A stretch of 64,000 bases of DNA from an uncultured Christensenella sp. (GCA_910579705.1 CAJTUI010000001.1:62001-126000); one strand, 5' to 3'; positions 37,113 to 44,958 are shown, counted from the stretch's first letter. Notes: generated by a model not told the origin, from the letters alone. Translations and numbers: made by a program.

Positions 37113-37730
37113 TTATTTGATTATTACTTTTCTGTCCTGTTTTTCTATCAGTCCGCGGCAGAGCTTTTCAACGCAGTAAGGCAAGAGCCTGTGCTCCTCT
37201 TCCAGAATCTTCGCCTGTAAACTCTCGGGCGTGTCGCCGTCGTCCACGGCGACAGCGGCCTGCGCTATTATCGCGCCGCCGTCCGGAACCTCGTCCACGA
37301 AATGAACCGTACAGCCCGAATATTTCGCGCCGTACTCTATCACCGCGCGGTGAACCTTTATGCCGTAATAGCCCGCGCCGCAAAACGCGGGTATCAGCGA
37401 GGGGTGAATATTGATTATCCTGTCGCGGAAAGTTTCTATAAAGCTTGCGGGGATTATTTTAAGCCAGCCCGCAAGCACTAAATAGTCGACGCGGTGTAAA
37501 TTGAGAAGATACGTAAGCTCGGAATAAAGAGTTTCCAGATCGGGATAGTCGCTTTTCGCAAATACTGCCGTCTGTATTCCGTGTTTCTTTGCGCGCTCTA
37601 TCGCGCCTATTCCGTCTTTCGACGCAATAAGAAGGCTTATCTCGCAAAATTTCTCACGCTCGTTAGCGTCTATAACCGACTGGAAGTCGCTGCCGCTACC
37701 CGAGGCAAACACCGCAATCCGCTTTTTCAT
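37113..37730 (-). CDS. purN: phosphoribosylglycinamide formyltransferase (folate-dependent)
   Basis: 205 residues. ASGSGSDFQSVID at the N-terminus and the catalytic INIHPSLIPAFCG, with H in VHFVDE and D in VDDGDT. Uses 10-formyl-THF. Overlaps purM by 4 bases. Confidence 0.97.
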   Translation of the reverse strand: MKKRIAVFASGSGSDFQSVIDANEREKFCEISLLIASKDGIGAIERAKKHGIQTAVFAKSDYPDLETLYSELTYLLNLHRVDYLVLAGWLKIIPASFIETFRDRIINIHPSLIPAFCGAGYYGIKVHRAVIEYGAKYSGCTVHFVDEVPDGGAIIAQAAVAVDDGDTPESLQAKILEEEHRLLPYCVEKLCRGLIEKQDRKVIIK

Positions 37731-38743
37731 ATAAGTTTGACTCCGCTGCCTTTAACCGTTCTTCCGATTACGACGCACTCTTCGCCCGTGTATTCGAGCT
37801 GTTTCATAGCCGCGTCCACGTCCGCCTCGCGCACGCACACAACCATTCCTATACCCATATTGAACGTGTTGTACATCTGCTCGTCAGAGATACCGGCGCG
37901 CTCCTGCATAATCTTAAACACCGCGGGAACTTCGTATGAAGAAACGTTTATTTCACAGCCAATCCCCACGGGGAAAATTCTGGGAATATTCTCTATGAAC
38001 CCGCCGCCCGTGATGTGCGCTATGCCCTTGACTTTGACTTTTTCAATAAGCGCGAGTATGCTGTTTACGTAAATTCTGGTCGGCTCCAAAAGCACGTTTA
38101 TAGGGGTTGAACCGAGCTGCTCGTCGTAAGTTTTAAGCTTTTCGATATCCTCGCCGAAAAGTTTTCTTACGAGCGAATAGCCGTTCGAATGAACGCCGCT
38201 GGATTTGAGGCCGATAAGCACGTCGCCTTTTTTAATATCGCTGCCGTTGATGATTTTCTTTCTGTCGACAACGCCCACCGCGAACCCCGCAATGTCGTAA
38301 TCGCCCGCGGGATAGAAACCGGGCATTTCAGCGGTTTCGCCGCCGATAAGCGCCGCGCCCGCCTGCTTACAGCCCTTTGCGATACCCGAAACTACGGTTG
38401 CGACCTTTTCGGGGCTTAAACTGCCAGTTGCGAAATAGTCGAGGAAAAACAGCGGTTTCGCGCCCTGACATACAATATCGTTCACGCACATAGCGACCGC
38501 GTCGATACCTATAGTATCGTGCTTATCCGCGATTATTGCGTATTTGAGTTTAGTTCCCACACCGTCGGTACCGGCAACGAGCACGGGGTGCTTTATCTTC
38601 GGCATTTCGAAAAATCCGCCGAACGAACCCAGATCGCCGAGCACTCCGGCAGTATATGTGGATTTAACGTGTTCTTTCATAAGCCTGACAGCCTCGTAAC
38701 CTCTCTCTACGTCAACGCCGCTGTCTTTATAAGAAATTGCCAT
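37727..38743 (-). CDS. purM: phosphoribosylformylglycinamidine cyclo-ligase
   Basis: 338 residues. N-terminal YKDSGVDVERG, VAGTDGVGTKL and DCV-type metal loop DAVAMCVNDIV, then HITGGGFIENIPR in the C-terminal domain. Makes AIR from FGAM. AGGAGA-type site before the ATG; coupled to purN. Confidence 0.98.
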   Translation of the reverse strand: MAISYKDSGVDVERGYEAVRLMKEHVKSTYTAGVLGDLGSFGGFFEMPKIKHPVLVAGTDGVGTKLKYAIIADKHDTIGIDAVAMCVNDIVCQGAKPLFFLDYFATGSLSPEKVATVVSGIAKGCKQAGAALIGGETAEMPGFYPAGDYDIAGFAVGVVDRKKIINGSDIKKGDVLIGLKSSGVHSNGYSLVRKLFGEDIEKLKTYDEQLGSTPINVLLEPTRIYVNSILALIEKVKVKGIAHITGGGFIENIPRIFPVGIGCEINVSSYEVPAVFKIMQERAGISDEQMYNTFNMGIGMVVCVREADVDAAMKQLEYTGEECVVIGRTVKGSGVKLI

Positions 38744-38754
38744 AATTATTCTCC

Positions 38755-40182
38755 TTATTCGAGTTTGAGTTTATCCGCCTCGTAACCTTCGAGCGGGTAA
38801 GGATATTCGCCGTTGAAACAACCGAGGCAGAAATCGAGATTTGCGCCCTTGCAGGTCTTCAACAGCTGGTTTACCGTAAGATACCTCACGCTGTCCGCGC
38901 CCAGACTTTCGCAAATCTGTTTTTCGTTTTTATACGCGCCTATCAGCTGGGAATAAGTCTGTATGTCTATCCCGAGGTGACAGGGGTGTTTGATTATTGG
39001 CGAGCACACGCGGATATGCACTTCTTTCGCGCCCGCGTTTCTTAACATCTTTATTATCTTGCGCATAGTCGTTCCGCGCACAATAGAGTCGTCTATTATA
39101 ATTACGCGCTTACCGACCACGTTTGCGCGCAACGCGTTCATCTTGACGTTCAGGCTGTTTTCGCGCTGGCGCTGGTCGGGCTGAATGAAAGTTCTGCCGA
39201 CGTATCTGTTTTTGGCGAGCGCCTCGACGAACGGTATGCCGCTCTCTTCCGCGTAACCTCTCGCGGCGACGTTGCCCGAATCGGGCACGCCCGAAACGAG
39301 GTCGGCCTCGACGGGACAGTGGCGTGCAAGCAGTCTGCCCGCCTCCTTCCTCGCCTCGTAAACGCTTATGCCGTCGAGAATGGAGTCGTGCCGCGCGAAA
39401 TACACGTACTCGAAAATGCACATTCTGCTCTTTTCGGGTATGCCGTCCATAAAATACGAATGAATGCCCTCGCTGTCTACGACGACTATTTCACCCGGTT
39501 TCACGTCGCGAAGAAAAGTCGCGCCCACAGCGTCCAGAGCACACGTTTCGCTTGCGACCATAACGTCGGTTTCGGTCGTGCCTATACAGAGCGGCCTTAT
39601 ACCGAACGGGTCGCGCACGGCGATTAATTTATCGGTCGTCATAATTACCAGCGCGTACGAGCCTTTGAATTTCGGACAGGCACGTCTTACGCCCGTAAGT
39701 ATGTCGCCGTCCGATAAACTGTTTATGTAAACTGCGATTACTTCCGAGTCGATTGTGGTCTGAAACACCGCGTTCTGCTCTATCATTTCTTTGCGGAGCC
39801 GTTGCGTGTTGGTCAGGTTGCCGTTGTGCGCCAGCGCGAGCTTGCCGCACTTGCCCGTAAACACAACGGGCTGGGCGTTGAGCAACTGGCTTGCGCCCGT
39901 AATCGAATAGCGAACGTGCCCGACGGCGATATCGCCCTCGGGCAGGGCTTCCAGATTGCCGCCTGCAAAGACGTCCGCAACCAGACCCATACCTTTATGG
40001 TATTTAATTTTATCCGCGTATGCGACGGCTATGCCGCCCGACTCCTGCCCGCGGTGTTGCAGGGCGTAAAGACCGTAATACACGGTATGCGCAACGTTGC
40101 GGTTCTCCTGCGAGTAAACGCCGAAAACGCCGCATTCCTCGTTCATACTGTCAAACGGAGCTTTTTCACTTCTCAAAATCAT
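38755..40182 (-). CDS. purF: amidophosphoribosyltransferase
   Basis: 475 residues, Bacillus-type: a short propeptide (M1-E16) before the nucleophile C17 (EECGVFG), which should be exposed by autocatalytic cleavage. The Fe-S ligand cysteines typical of this type are visible in RHCPVE, VCSPIIKHPC and FCLGCFNG. PRPP loop VIIIDDSIVRGTT. First committed step of purine synthesis, inhibited by purine nucleotides and oxygen-labile through the cluster, which fits an anaerobe. Confidence 0.98.
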   Translation of the reverse strand: MILRSEKAPFDSMNEECGVFGVYSQENRNVAHTVYYGLYALQHRGQESGGIAVAYADKIKYHKGMGLVADVFAGGNLEALPEGDIAVGHVRYSITGASQLLNAQPVVFTGKCGKLALAHNGNLTNTQRLRKEMIEQNAVFQTTIDSEVIAVYINSLSDGDILTGVRRACPKFKGSYALVIMTTDKLIAVRDPFGIRPLCIGTTETDVMVASETCALDAVGATFLRDVKPGEIVVVDSEGIHSYFMDGIPEKSRMCIFEYVYFARHDSILDGISVYEARKEAGRLLARHCPVEADLVSGVPDSGNVAARGYAEESGIPFVEALAKNRYVGRTFIQPDQRQRENSLNVKMNALRANVVGKRVIIIDDSIVRGTTMRKIIKMLRNAGAKEVHIRVCSPIIKHPCHLGIDIQTYSQLIGAYKNEKQICESLGADSVRYLTVNQLLKTCKGANLDFCLGCFNGEYPYPLEGYEADKLKLE

Positions 40183-40189
40183 AGTGTTC

Positions 40190-40909
40190 CTATTTGCTTA
40201 TTCTTTTGAATATTTCTTCGTAAGCGTCTTCAACGCCGCCCAGATCCCTGCGGAACCTGTCTTTATCGAGACTTACGTGCTTGGTCGTATCCCAGCTGCC
40301 CGCCTCCCAGAAACGGCAGGTATCGGGAGAAATTTCGTCCGCAAGCACAATCTCGCCCTTAAACCTTCCGAATTCGAGTTTGAAGTCGATAAGGTCGATA
40401 TTGAGGCCGCGGAAAAACTCTTTCATAGCGTCGTTTACGGAAAACGCCATTTTCTTTATGGTTTCTATCTCCTGCGCCGTCGCAAGGTTCAAAGCAAGCG
40501 CGTGATAGTCGTTGATAAGCGGGTCGCCCAAGTCGTCGTTCTTATACGAAAATTCTATCGTGGGCGACGCGAAAGCCGTGCCCTCGGGAACGCCGTAACG
40601 CTTTGAAAAACTGCCCGCGGCAACGTTTCTTATGATAACCTCCAAGGGAACTATGCTCACTTTTTTGACTATCGTATTTCTGTCGTCTATCTGCTCGACA
40701 AGGTGCGTGGGTATGCCCTTCTTTTCGAGCATAGACATCATAAGATTGCTCATTTTGTTGTTGATAACGCCCTTGCCGCTTATAGTGCCCTTTTTGAGGC
40801 CGTTAAAAGCCGTGGCGTCGTCCTTGTAGGAAACGATTACATAATCGGGGTTCTCGGTCGCGAAAACCTTTTTTGCCTTACCTTCGTAAAGCTGCTCTTT
40901 TTGTTGCAT
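40190..40909 (-). CDS. purC: SAICAR synthase
   Basis: 239 residues. LYEGKAKKVF at the N-terminus, RNVAAGSFSKRYG, and DFKLEFGRF with ADEISPDTCRFW. Joins CAIR and aspartate. GGAGATAC precedes the ATG. Seven bases before purF. Confidence 0.98.
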   Translation of the reverse strand: MQQKEQLYEGKAKKVFATENPDYVIVSYKDDATAFNGLKKGTISGKGVINNKMSNLMMSMLEKKGIPTHLVEQIDDRNTIVKKVSIVPLEVIIRNVAAGSFSKRYGVPEGTAFASPTIEFSYKNDDLGDPLINDYHALALNLATAQEIETIKKMAFSVNDAMKEFFRGLNIDLIDFKLEFGRFKGEIVLADEISPDTCRFWEAGSWDTTKHVSLDKDRFRRDLGGVEDAYEEIFKRISK

Positions 40910-40940
40910 ATGTATCTCCTTAAAATTTTTGTTAATTTAA

Positions 40941-40966
40941 ATACCCGCAGAGTGCACTGCGGGTAT
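40941..40966 (-). terminator. hairpin between purE and purC
   Basis: Perfect 10-bp stem ATACCCGCAG/CTGCGGGTAT with 6-base loop, directly after the purE stop. The minus tail TTAAATTAACAAAAATTTT is AT-rich. Could attenuate or stabilise; the rest of the pur operon continues 32 bases later, so it cannot be a full stop unless a second promoter exists. Confidence 0.5.
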
Positions 40967-40970
40967 GCTT

Positions 40971-41468
40971 TTACAGCTGCTTCAATTCCTGTTGCAGCGC
41001 GGCGTCGTCTTCGTTTATTTTATTTTTCATTTTGCTCTTATATACCGAAAGGAGGTTTGCGATTTCGGGATATTTTACGCCCAGTATCTGCAATGCGAGA
41101 AGTCCCGCGTTCTCCCCTCCGTTCACGCCGACCGTCGCAACGGGTATGCCCGAAGGCATTTGCACAATAGAAAGCAGACTGTCCAGTCCGCCCATCATAT
41201 CCGTTTTCACGGGAAGTCCGATAACGGGCAGGGTAGTCCCCGCGGCGATTACTCCGCCCAGATGCGCGGCCTTTCCCGCGGCGCATATGATGACCTCGAT
41301 ACCGCGGTCCTTTGCGGATACGGTGAACTCGTGCGCCTCTTCGGGCGTTCTGTGCGCGGATATTACCCTTACCTCCGTTTCGACGCCGAAACTTCTGATA
41401 ACGTCGACCGCGGGCTTGACTACGCCCCAGTCCGATTTACTGCCCATAATAACCGCAATTTTAGCCAC
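40971..41468 (-). CDS. purE: N5-carboxyaminoimidazole ribonucleotide mutase
   Basis: 165 residues from GTG 41468 (M-A-K-I-A-V-I-M-G-S-K-S-D), chosen because CGGAGG stands nine bases upstream; an earlier GTG is too close to it. Class I-like motifs GSKSDW, ISAHRTPE and AAGKAAHLGG. No purK lies beside it. First gene of the pur operon, divergent from the DUF1294 gene with only 48 bases between the starts. Confidence 0.96.
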   Translation of the reverse strand: MAKIAVIMGSKSDWGVVKPAVDVIRSFGVETEVRVISAHRTPEEAHEFTVSAKDRGIEVIICAAGKAAHLGGVIAAGTTLPVIGLPVKTDMMGGLDSLLSIVQMPSGIPVATVGVNGGENAGLLALQILGVKYPEIANLLSVYKSKMKNKINEDDAALQQELKQL

Positions 41469-41484
41469 TGACACAGACCTCCGT

Positions 41485-41498
41485 ATTAAACGTTTAAT
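41485..41498. promoter_or_regulatory. palindrome between purE and the DUF1294 gene
   Basis: Perfect 14-bp palindrome ATTAAACGTTTAAT with a central CG, ending 16 bases before the purE GTG and overlapping the only non-coding space for two divergent starts. It has the general build of a LacI-family operator; no purine riboswitch was found. Confidence 0.4.
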
Positions 41499-41516
41499 TA
41501 TCGGCATACTTTTAGT

Positions 41517-41819
41517 ATGCTGCTATTGTACATTATTCTTATCGTGTATATTCTTGCCGTAAACTTCTACGCCGTTATGCTTTTGAAGTCGCAACGCGAC
41601 GAATACGGCAGCGACGAGGCGAAGATGAACAGCGGCGACGGCAAGCTTATCCTGACCGCGATACTCGGCGGCGCAATCGGAATTTACGTGAGTATGTTCG
41701 TTATGCGCTACCGCACCAAAAACCTGCTGTTGATGGTTCTTATGCCAGTGCTCGGAGTGCTGAACGTATACTTTTTCATATACGCTTTCCGCTCAGGCAT
41801 AACCTATCTCGTCGTATAA
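41517..41819 (+). CDS. DUF1294 family small membrane protein
   Basis: 100 residues with three hydrophobic segments (about 1-21, 43-62 and 73-95). The middle block LGGAIGIYVSMFVMRYRTK is the DUF1294 core. Function unknown. ATG 41517 has no ribosome binding site and forms the right arm of the palindrome GCATACTTTTAGTATGC; translation may be leaderless or start further down. Divergent from purE. Confidence 0.78.
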   Translation: MLLLYIILIVYILAVNFYAVMLLKSQRDEYGSDEAKMNSGDGKLILTAILGGAIGIYVSMFVMRYRTKNLLLMVLMPVLGVLNVYFFIYAFRSGITYLVV

Positions 41820-41962
41820 AAACACAATATCTTCAACTTGCTATACGATTATAACACAATATATTGATAAAAGGAAACTTTTTGACGACAGTTTTTTATA
41901 TTTTGTAATATAAATTTTCCCATTATGCGCCAAAAACCGCAAAATTTCATATTAAAACAAAC

Positions 41963-42003
41963 ATATAGCCCGCTAACTTCATCTACGAGGTTAGCGGGCT
42001 ATA
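41963..42003 (-). terminator. hairpin at the end of the mini-gene and ABC operon
   Basis: Perfect 15-bp stem ATATAGCCCGCTAAC/GTTAGCGGGCTATAT with a 12-base loop. It includes the last codons and TAA of the 35-codon gene. Between it and the DUF1294 stop (41820-41962) nothing recognisable was seen; this stretch is AT-rich. Confidence 0.75.
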
Positions 42004-42098
42004 TTTGCAATTAAACCTTCCGCCGTGTTTATACCGACGTATTGTAACCTTAGCGCCATTTCCGTACCGACGTTTCTTAATGAAGTCAGTTCGCACAT
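41991..42098 (-). CDS. 35-residue helix-hairpin-helix mini-protein, TfoX C-terminal-like fragment
   Basis: A small open frame ATG 42098 to TAA 41991 with a good ribosome binding site (GAGGTGA, five bases before the ATG). The product reads M-C-E-L-T-S-L-R-N-V-G-T-E-M-A and continues with L-Q-Y-V-G-I-N-T-A-E-G-L-I. This matches the start of TfoX C-terminal/HhH domains (E-L-x-x-L-x-N-I-G-x-x-x-A-x-x-L-x-x-V-G-I-x-T-x-x-x-L), which are normally about 80 residues. Only the first two helices remain; the frame ends inside a terminator stem. It lies 35 bases behind the ABC ATPase gene. Either a real mini-protein or the remnant of a truncated gene. Confidence 0.55.
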   Translation of the reverse strand: MCELTSLRNVGTEMALRLQYVGINTAEGLIANIAR

Positions 42099-42132
42099 TC
42101 GAATCACCTCGCTAAATTAAGGAAATACAAAA

Positions 42133-42774
42133 TTATTCACATAAAACTTCTATAAGTTTGCGGCGGATTTCCTCCCTATCCTCTTCCGCCGTAATAGCGT
42201 CCGCAACAACCCCGCCGTCCTTTATCACGACTATCCTGTCCGCAACGCACAGCGCCTCGTCCACGTCGTGCGTGACAAACAGCGCAGTCCTGCCGTCCTT
42301 TCTCCGTATCTCGGAAAACAGCTCCGCGGCCTTAAATTTCAGTTTTATATCGAGCGAGGAAAACGGCTCGTCCATAAGTATAACGTCGGACGGATACAGG
42401 AACGCGCGCGCCAGCGCGACGCGCTGCGCCTGACCGCCAGACAAGCTTACGGGATACGCGTCCGCTTTGTCGGAAAGACCCACTCTTTCGAGCATACGCG
42501 CAATCTCGGCGTTATCGTTACAGACAAGGCGCAGATTGCCGTAAACCGTCAGGTTGGGAACGAGCCGCGGCGACTGAAAAACGTATGAGCATTTAAGGCG
42601 GGGTATATCCCCCTCGTAATCGATAAGACCAGCGACGGCGTTCAAAAGCGTGGTTTTACCGCAACCGCTTGCGCCCAGAATACACGTTGTTTTTCTCTCT
42701 TCGATATTCAGACAAAAATTCTCGTATACGACCGTATCGCCGTACTTTTTGGTAAAGTTTTTTATTTCTATCAT
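42133..42774 (-). CDS. ABC transporter ATP-binding protein (NitT/TauT type)
   Basis: 213 residues from ATG 42774 (M-I-E-I-K-N-F), which overlaps the permease TGA (ATGA). Walker A GASGCGKTT (35-43), signature LSGGQAQR (111-118), Walker B VILMDEP (131-137) and the H-loop in FVTHDVDEAL. It energises import with the adjacent permease and substrate-binding protein. Confidence 0.93.
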   Translation of the reverse strand: MIEIKNFTKKYGDTVVYENFCLNIEERKTTCILGASGCGKTTLLNAVAGLIDYEGDIPRLKCSYVFQSPRLVPNLTVYGNLRLVCNDNAEIARMLERVGLSDKADAYPVSLSGGQAQRVALARAFLYPSDVILMDEPFSSLDIKLKFKAAELFSEIRRKDGRTALFVTHDVDEALCVADRIVVIKDGGVVADAITAEEDREEIRRKLIEVLCE

Positions 42775-43574
42775 CGCCCGCCTTCCTTTTTCCGCCACCC
42801 GAACGCAAACTTTCCCACAAATGCGAACGCCGCGTCGATTATAAGCCCGAAAAAAACCGCGGCAAGCGTGAGCGCGGCAAGACGCGGCATTTCCAGATAC
42901 AGCCGCGCGTTTTGCATAAGTCCGCCAAGACTGTTGAACGTACTTGAAAGCACTTCCGCGGAAATAACGACTTTAAGCCCGAGCGATATATCCGCACCCG
43001 TCTGCAACAGCACTGCGGGCAGAGTCTGCGGCAGGTAAATTTTCAAAAGCCTGTCGCGGGCGCTTATGTTATACACGCGCGCCATTTCCAGAACGTCCTT
43101 ATCCACCCCGTCCAGCGCGGCGAAAAACCTTGCGTGCATCATAGGATAAAGCACAAGCGCGGCCACAATGACGGGCGCGGTTCTCGGAGTGGTCCAAATT
43201 AAGAGTATCAATATGACCGCAAGCGTGGGCAACGTTCTTAAAATCACTATAAACGGCCGCACGAGCGCGCGGAAAATTTTACTTATAAAAGACAGCGCCG
43301 CGGTCGCTGCGGCAAGCGCAAACGATACCGCAAACGCTATCAGCGTACGCAGAAAGGTATTGAAGAACGCCGACCAAAAAACTCCGCTTATAAGATTTTC
43401 GCCGAAACTTCTAAACGTATCCGATACGGACGGTATAACATAATCGTTTTTTACGGAATAGTACGCGATTACCCAGACAAGCAAAATGAGCGCGACCGCC
43501 GCGACGGAGCAAATTATATCGACCTTTCGCTTACACAAAAAGCTTTTTACGTCAGACAACCTGTTTGTATTCAA
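42771..43574 (-). CDS. ABC transporter permease (NitT/TauT type)
   Basis: 267 residues with six predicted membrane segments; the EAA loop region follows ALVLYPMMHARFFAALDGVDKDVLEMARV, here with A-A-L-D-G-V-D-K-D in place of E-A-A. Start is TTG 43574, inside the end of the substrate-binding gene (23-base overlap); a second TTG at 43559 preceded by AGG is possible. Same operon as the TM1266 regulator. Confidence 0.9.
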   Translation of the reverse strand: MNTNRLSDVKSFLCKRKVDIICSVAAVALILLVWVIAYYSVKNDYVIPSVSDTFRSFGENLISGVFWSAFFNTFLRTLIAFAVSFALAAATAALSFISKIFRALVRPFIVILRTLPTLAVILILLIWTTPRTAPVIVAALVLYPMMHARFFAALDGVDKDVLEMARVYNISARDRLLKIYLPQTLPAVLLQTGADISLGLKVVISAEVLSSTFNSLGGLMQNARLYLEMPRLAALTLAAVFFGLIIDAAFAFVGKFAFGWRKKEGGR

Positions 43575-44571
43575 CGCCGTGTTCCTTTAATATGAGTTTG
43601 AACGTTAGCCCCGGCACTGCGGCAAGATTTACGACCCCAACCGTTTTACCTTTAAGCGTATCGAAATTGTCGGCCGTAATCCGCTCTCCGTTTTCTGACA
43701 GCAAGAATAAATTGCCGTGCGTGAGCGTGCCTATGAGTTTATACGCCCCGCCGTTACCCAGAAGTTTGACTGCAAGGTTGACGGGCAACACGCAAATATC
43801 CGCCTTGGGATTTGCGCCCGTAACGAAGGTCTGTATCAGGCTAGCCGCCACCACTTCGTACTCTATCTCCGCGCAATCCTGTAAGTTTTCCTCGCCCGCG
43901 AGCAAATTCGCGATACCAAGCGCGGGCGCGCCGTCGGGCGCGTATACGGATACTTTCGGATTGCTTTCGTCCGCGCCGTACTCACCGTCGTGGAAAAAGC
44001 CGTCCGACGGTGTTCCGAACGGAGTTTCGCTCACGCCGTCAAGTTTTTCCATAAACGCTTTTATTTCCCGCTTTCCCTCCGCCGCGGGAACGAACCCTAT
44101 ACCGCAGTTTTCAATTACCTGCTTGGTAAGGTTTTCAGCCGTAAACATAGGGCTTGCCCCGTCGGTAAGATGCTCCCGCACCGCGGAAACGACGGTTTCG
44201 GCCGAAGTATGTTCGTCCGCAAGCCATTCGCCGTTGCGCCCGAGAGCCGCGATAAACCGCCGCATAAACGCGCCGTGCTCCAAAACGCCGGTTTTAGCCA
44301 CAATCACGGCCTGCGGATAACCGTTCTCCCCGCCGTAAATTTCCTGTAAATCGCCGACTATGTTCAAATCCTTCAACGCCGAAACCCTGGCGCTTGCGGC
44401 GGGTTCGGGTACCACGTAATAGTCAACGCCGTGCATAAGCCCGACCTGCCCGCCCTCCACCGCTACGAGATTGACCCCGTTCTCTGCGGCGGGCCGTGTG
44501 CAGGCGGTAAAATAAGTTGCGGTGGCAACGGCCGTAAAAGCGCATAAAAGCGCGGTTATAAATTTTCTCAT
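43552..44571 (-). CDS. ABC substrate-binding lipoprotein with circularly permuted domain order
   Basis: 339 residues from ATG 44571, set by AAAGGAG five bases upstream. Signal peptide ends F-T-A-C24 (lipobox). In the NMT1-like solute-binding family the order is: strand xVxAxxGxxALxxAxL; ADIxxxPxNLAxxL; THGxLYLL; LKGKTVxxx; then xxxExxxLxxGxVDxxxxPEP; YPQAxxxxxxxLxxxxxF; C-terminal DxxFYY. Here the second half comes first: DYYVVPEPAAS (50-60), GYPQAVIVAKTGVLEHGAF (84-102), SDGFFHDGEY (189-198). The first half follows: VSVYAPDGAPALGI (207-220), DICVLPVNLAVKL (258-270), THGNLFLL (284-291), LKGKTVGVVNL (306-316), and the protein stops after LILKEHGVEYKQVV. The old N- and C-termini are joined by about ten residues. 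The binding cleft could still form. Confidence 0.88.
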   Translation of the reverse strand: MRKFITALLCAFTAVATATYFTACTRPAAENGVNLVAVEGGQVGLMHGVDYYVVPEPAASARVSALKDLNIVGDLQEIYGGENGYPQAVIVAKTGVLEHGAFMRRFIAALGRNGEWLADEHTSAETVVSAVREHLTDGASPMFTAENLTKQVIENCGIGFVPAAEGKREIKAFMEKLDGVSETPFGTPSDGFFHDGEYGADESNPKVSVYAPDGAPALGIANLLAGEENLQDCAEIEYEVVAASLIQTFVTGANPKADICVLPVNLAVKLLGNGGAYKLIGTLTHGNLFLLSENGERITADNFDTLKGKTVGVVNLAAVPGLTFKLILKEHGVEYKQVV

Positions 44572-44607
44572 AAAACTCCTTTCGGTATCGGGAATCAACC
44601 TTTTACC

Positions 44608-44856
44608 TCAAATTCTGGACATCAAAGTTTTGGCGGTAACGCCTTCCAGCATACCGATTTTACCTGTAAGCGTGTTGATAACCTCGGCAGGCGCGTCTAT
44701 GACAACGCTAAGCACATAGACGCTTTTCTCCCTGTAAGGTATACCCAGTCTGCCGACCATATACTCGCCGTACGCCGACAGCAGAGAATTGATTTCCGCG
44801 CTCCTGTCTCTTTTTTCCGCGATAATGCTTATTACCGCAAGCCTTTTTTCGGACAT
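44608..44856 (-). CDS. TM1266-type iron-only hydrogenase system putative regulator (ACT-like)
   Basis: 82 residues, an ACT/NikR-C-like fold. Family pattern seen: KRLAVISIIAE at the start, GRLGIPYREK in the middle (T. maritima protein has a G-Y-P-V-R-E motif here) and LTGKIGMLEGVTAKT at the end. These small proteins are found with [FeFe]-hydrogenase maturation genes; the biochemical role is not established. Here it is first in an operon with an ABC importer, whose substrate-binding gene begins 36 bases downstream. Ribosome binding site GGAGGA followed by T8. Confidence 0.9.
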   Translation of the reverse strand: MSEKRLAVISIIAEKRDRSAEINSLLSAYGEYMVGRLGIPYREKSVYVLSVVIDAPAEVINTLTGKIGMLEGVTAKTLMSRI

Positions 44857-44958
44857 AAAAAAAATCCTCCGTTAAAAACGGGGAAAAGGCGGAAATATAC
44901 CGACGAAACCGCCGATACGAATTATTCAGCCCTTTACCCTCAAATTACTTTTCAAGTT
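44857..44958 (-). promoter_or_regulatory. about 100-base leader of the TM1266-ABC operon
   Basis: Between the presumed transcription start near 44958 and the ATG at 44856 lie possible stems GGCGG/CCGCC (16-base loop) and CCGTT/AACGG; the latter takes in the first bases of the GGAGGA site. It does not match a riboswitch class I can recognise (the TPP core is not complete). A regulatory leader is possible but unproven. Confidence 0.35.

Noticed and set aside
41469..41516. Possible purine riboswitch or PurR box before purE
   Set aside because: Only 48 non-coding bases exist, and neither a guanine-riboswitch core nor a Bacillus PurBox is visible; only a 14-bp palindrome was kept as a weak operator candidate.
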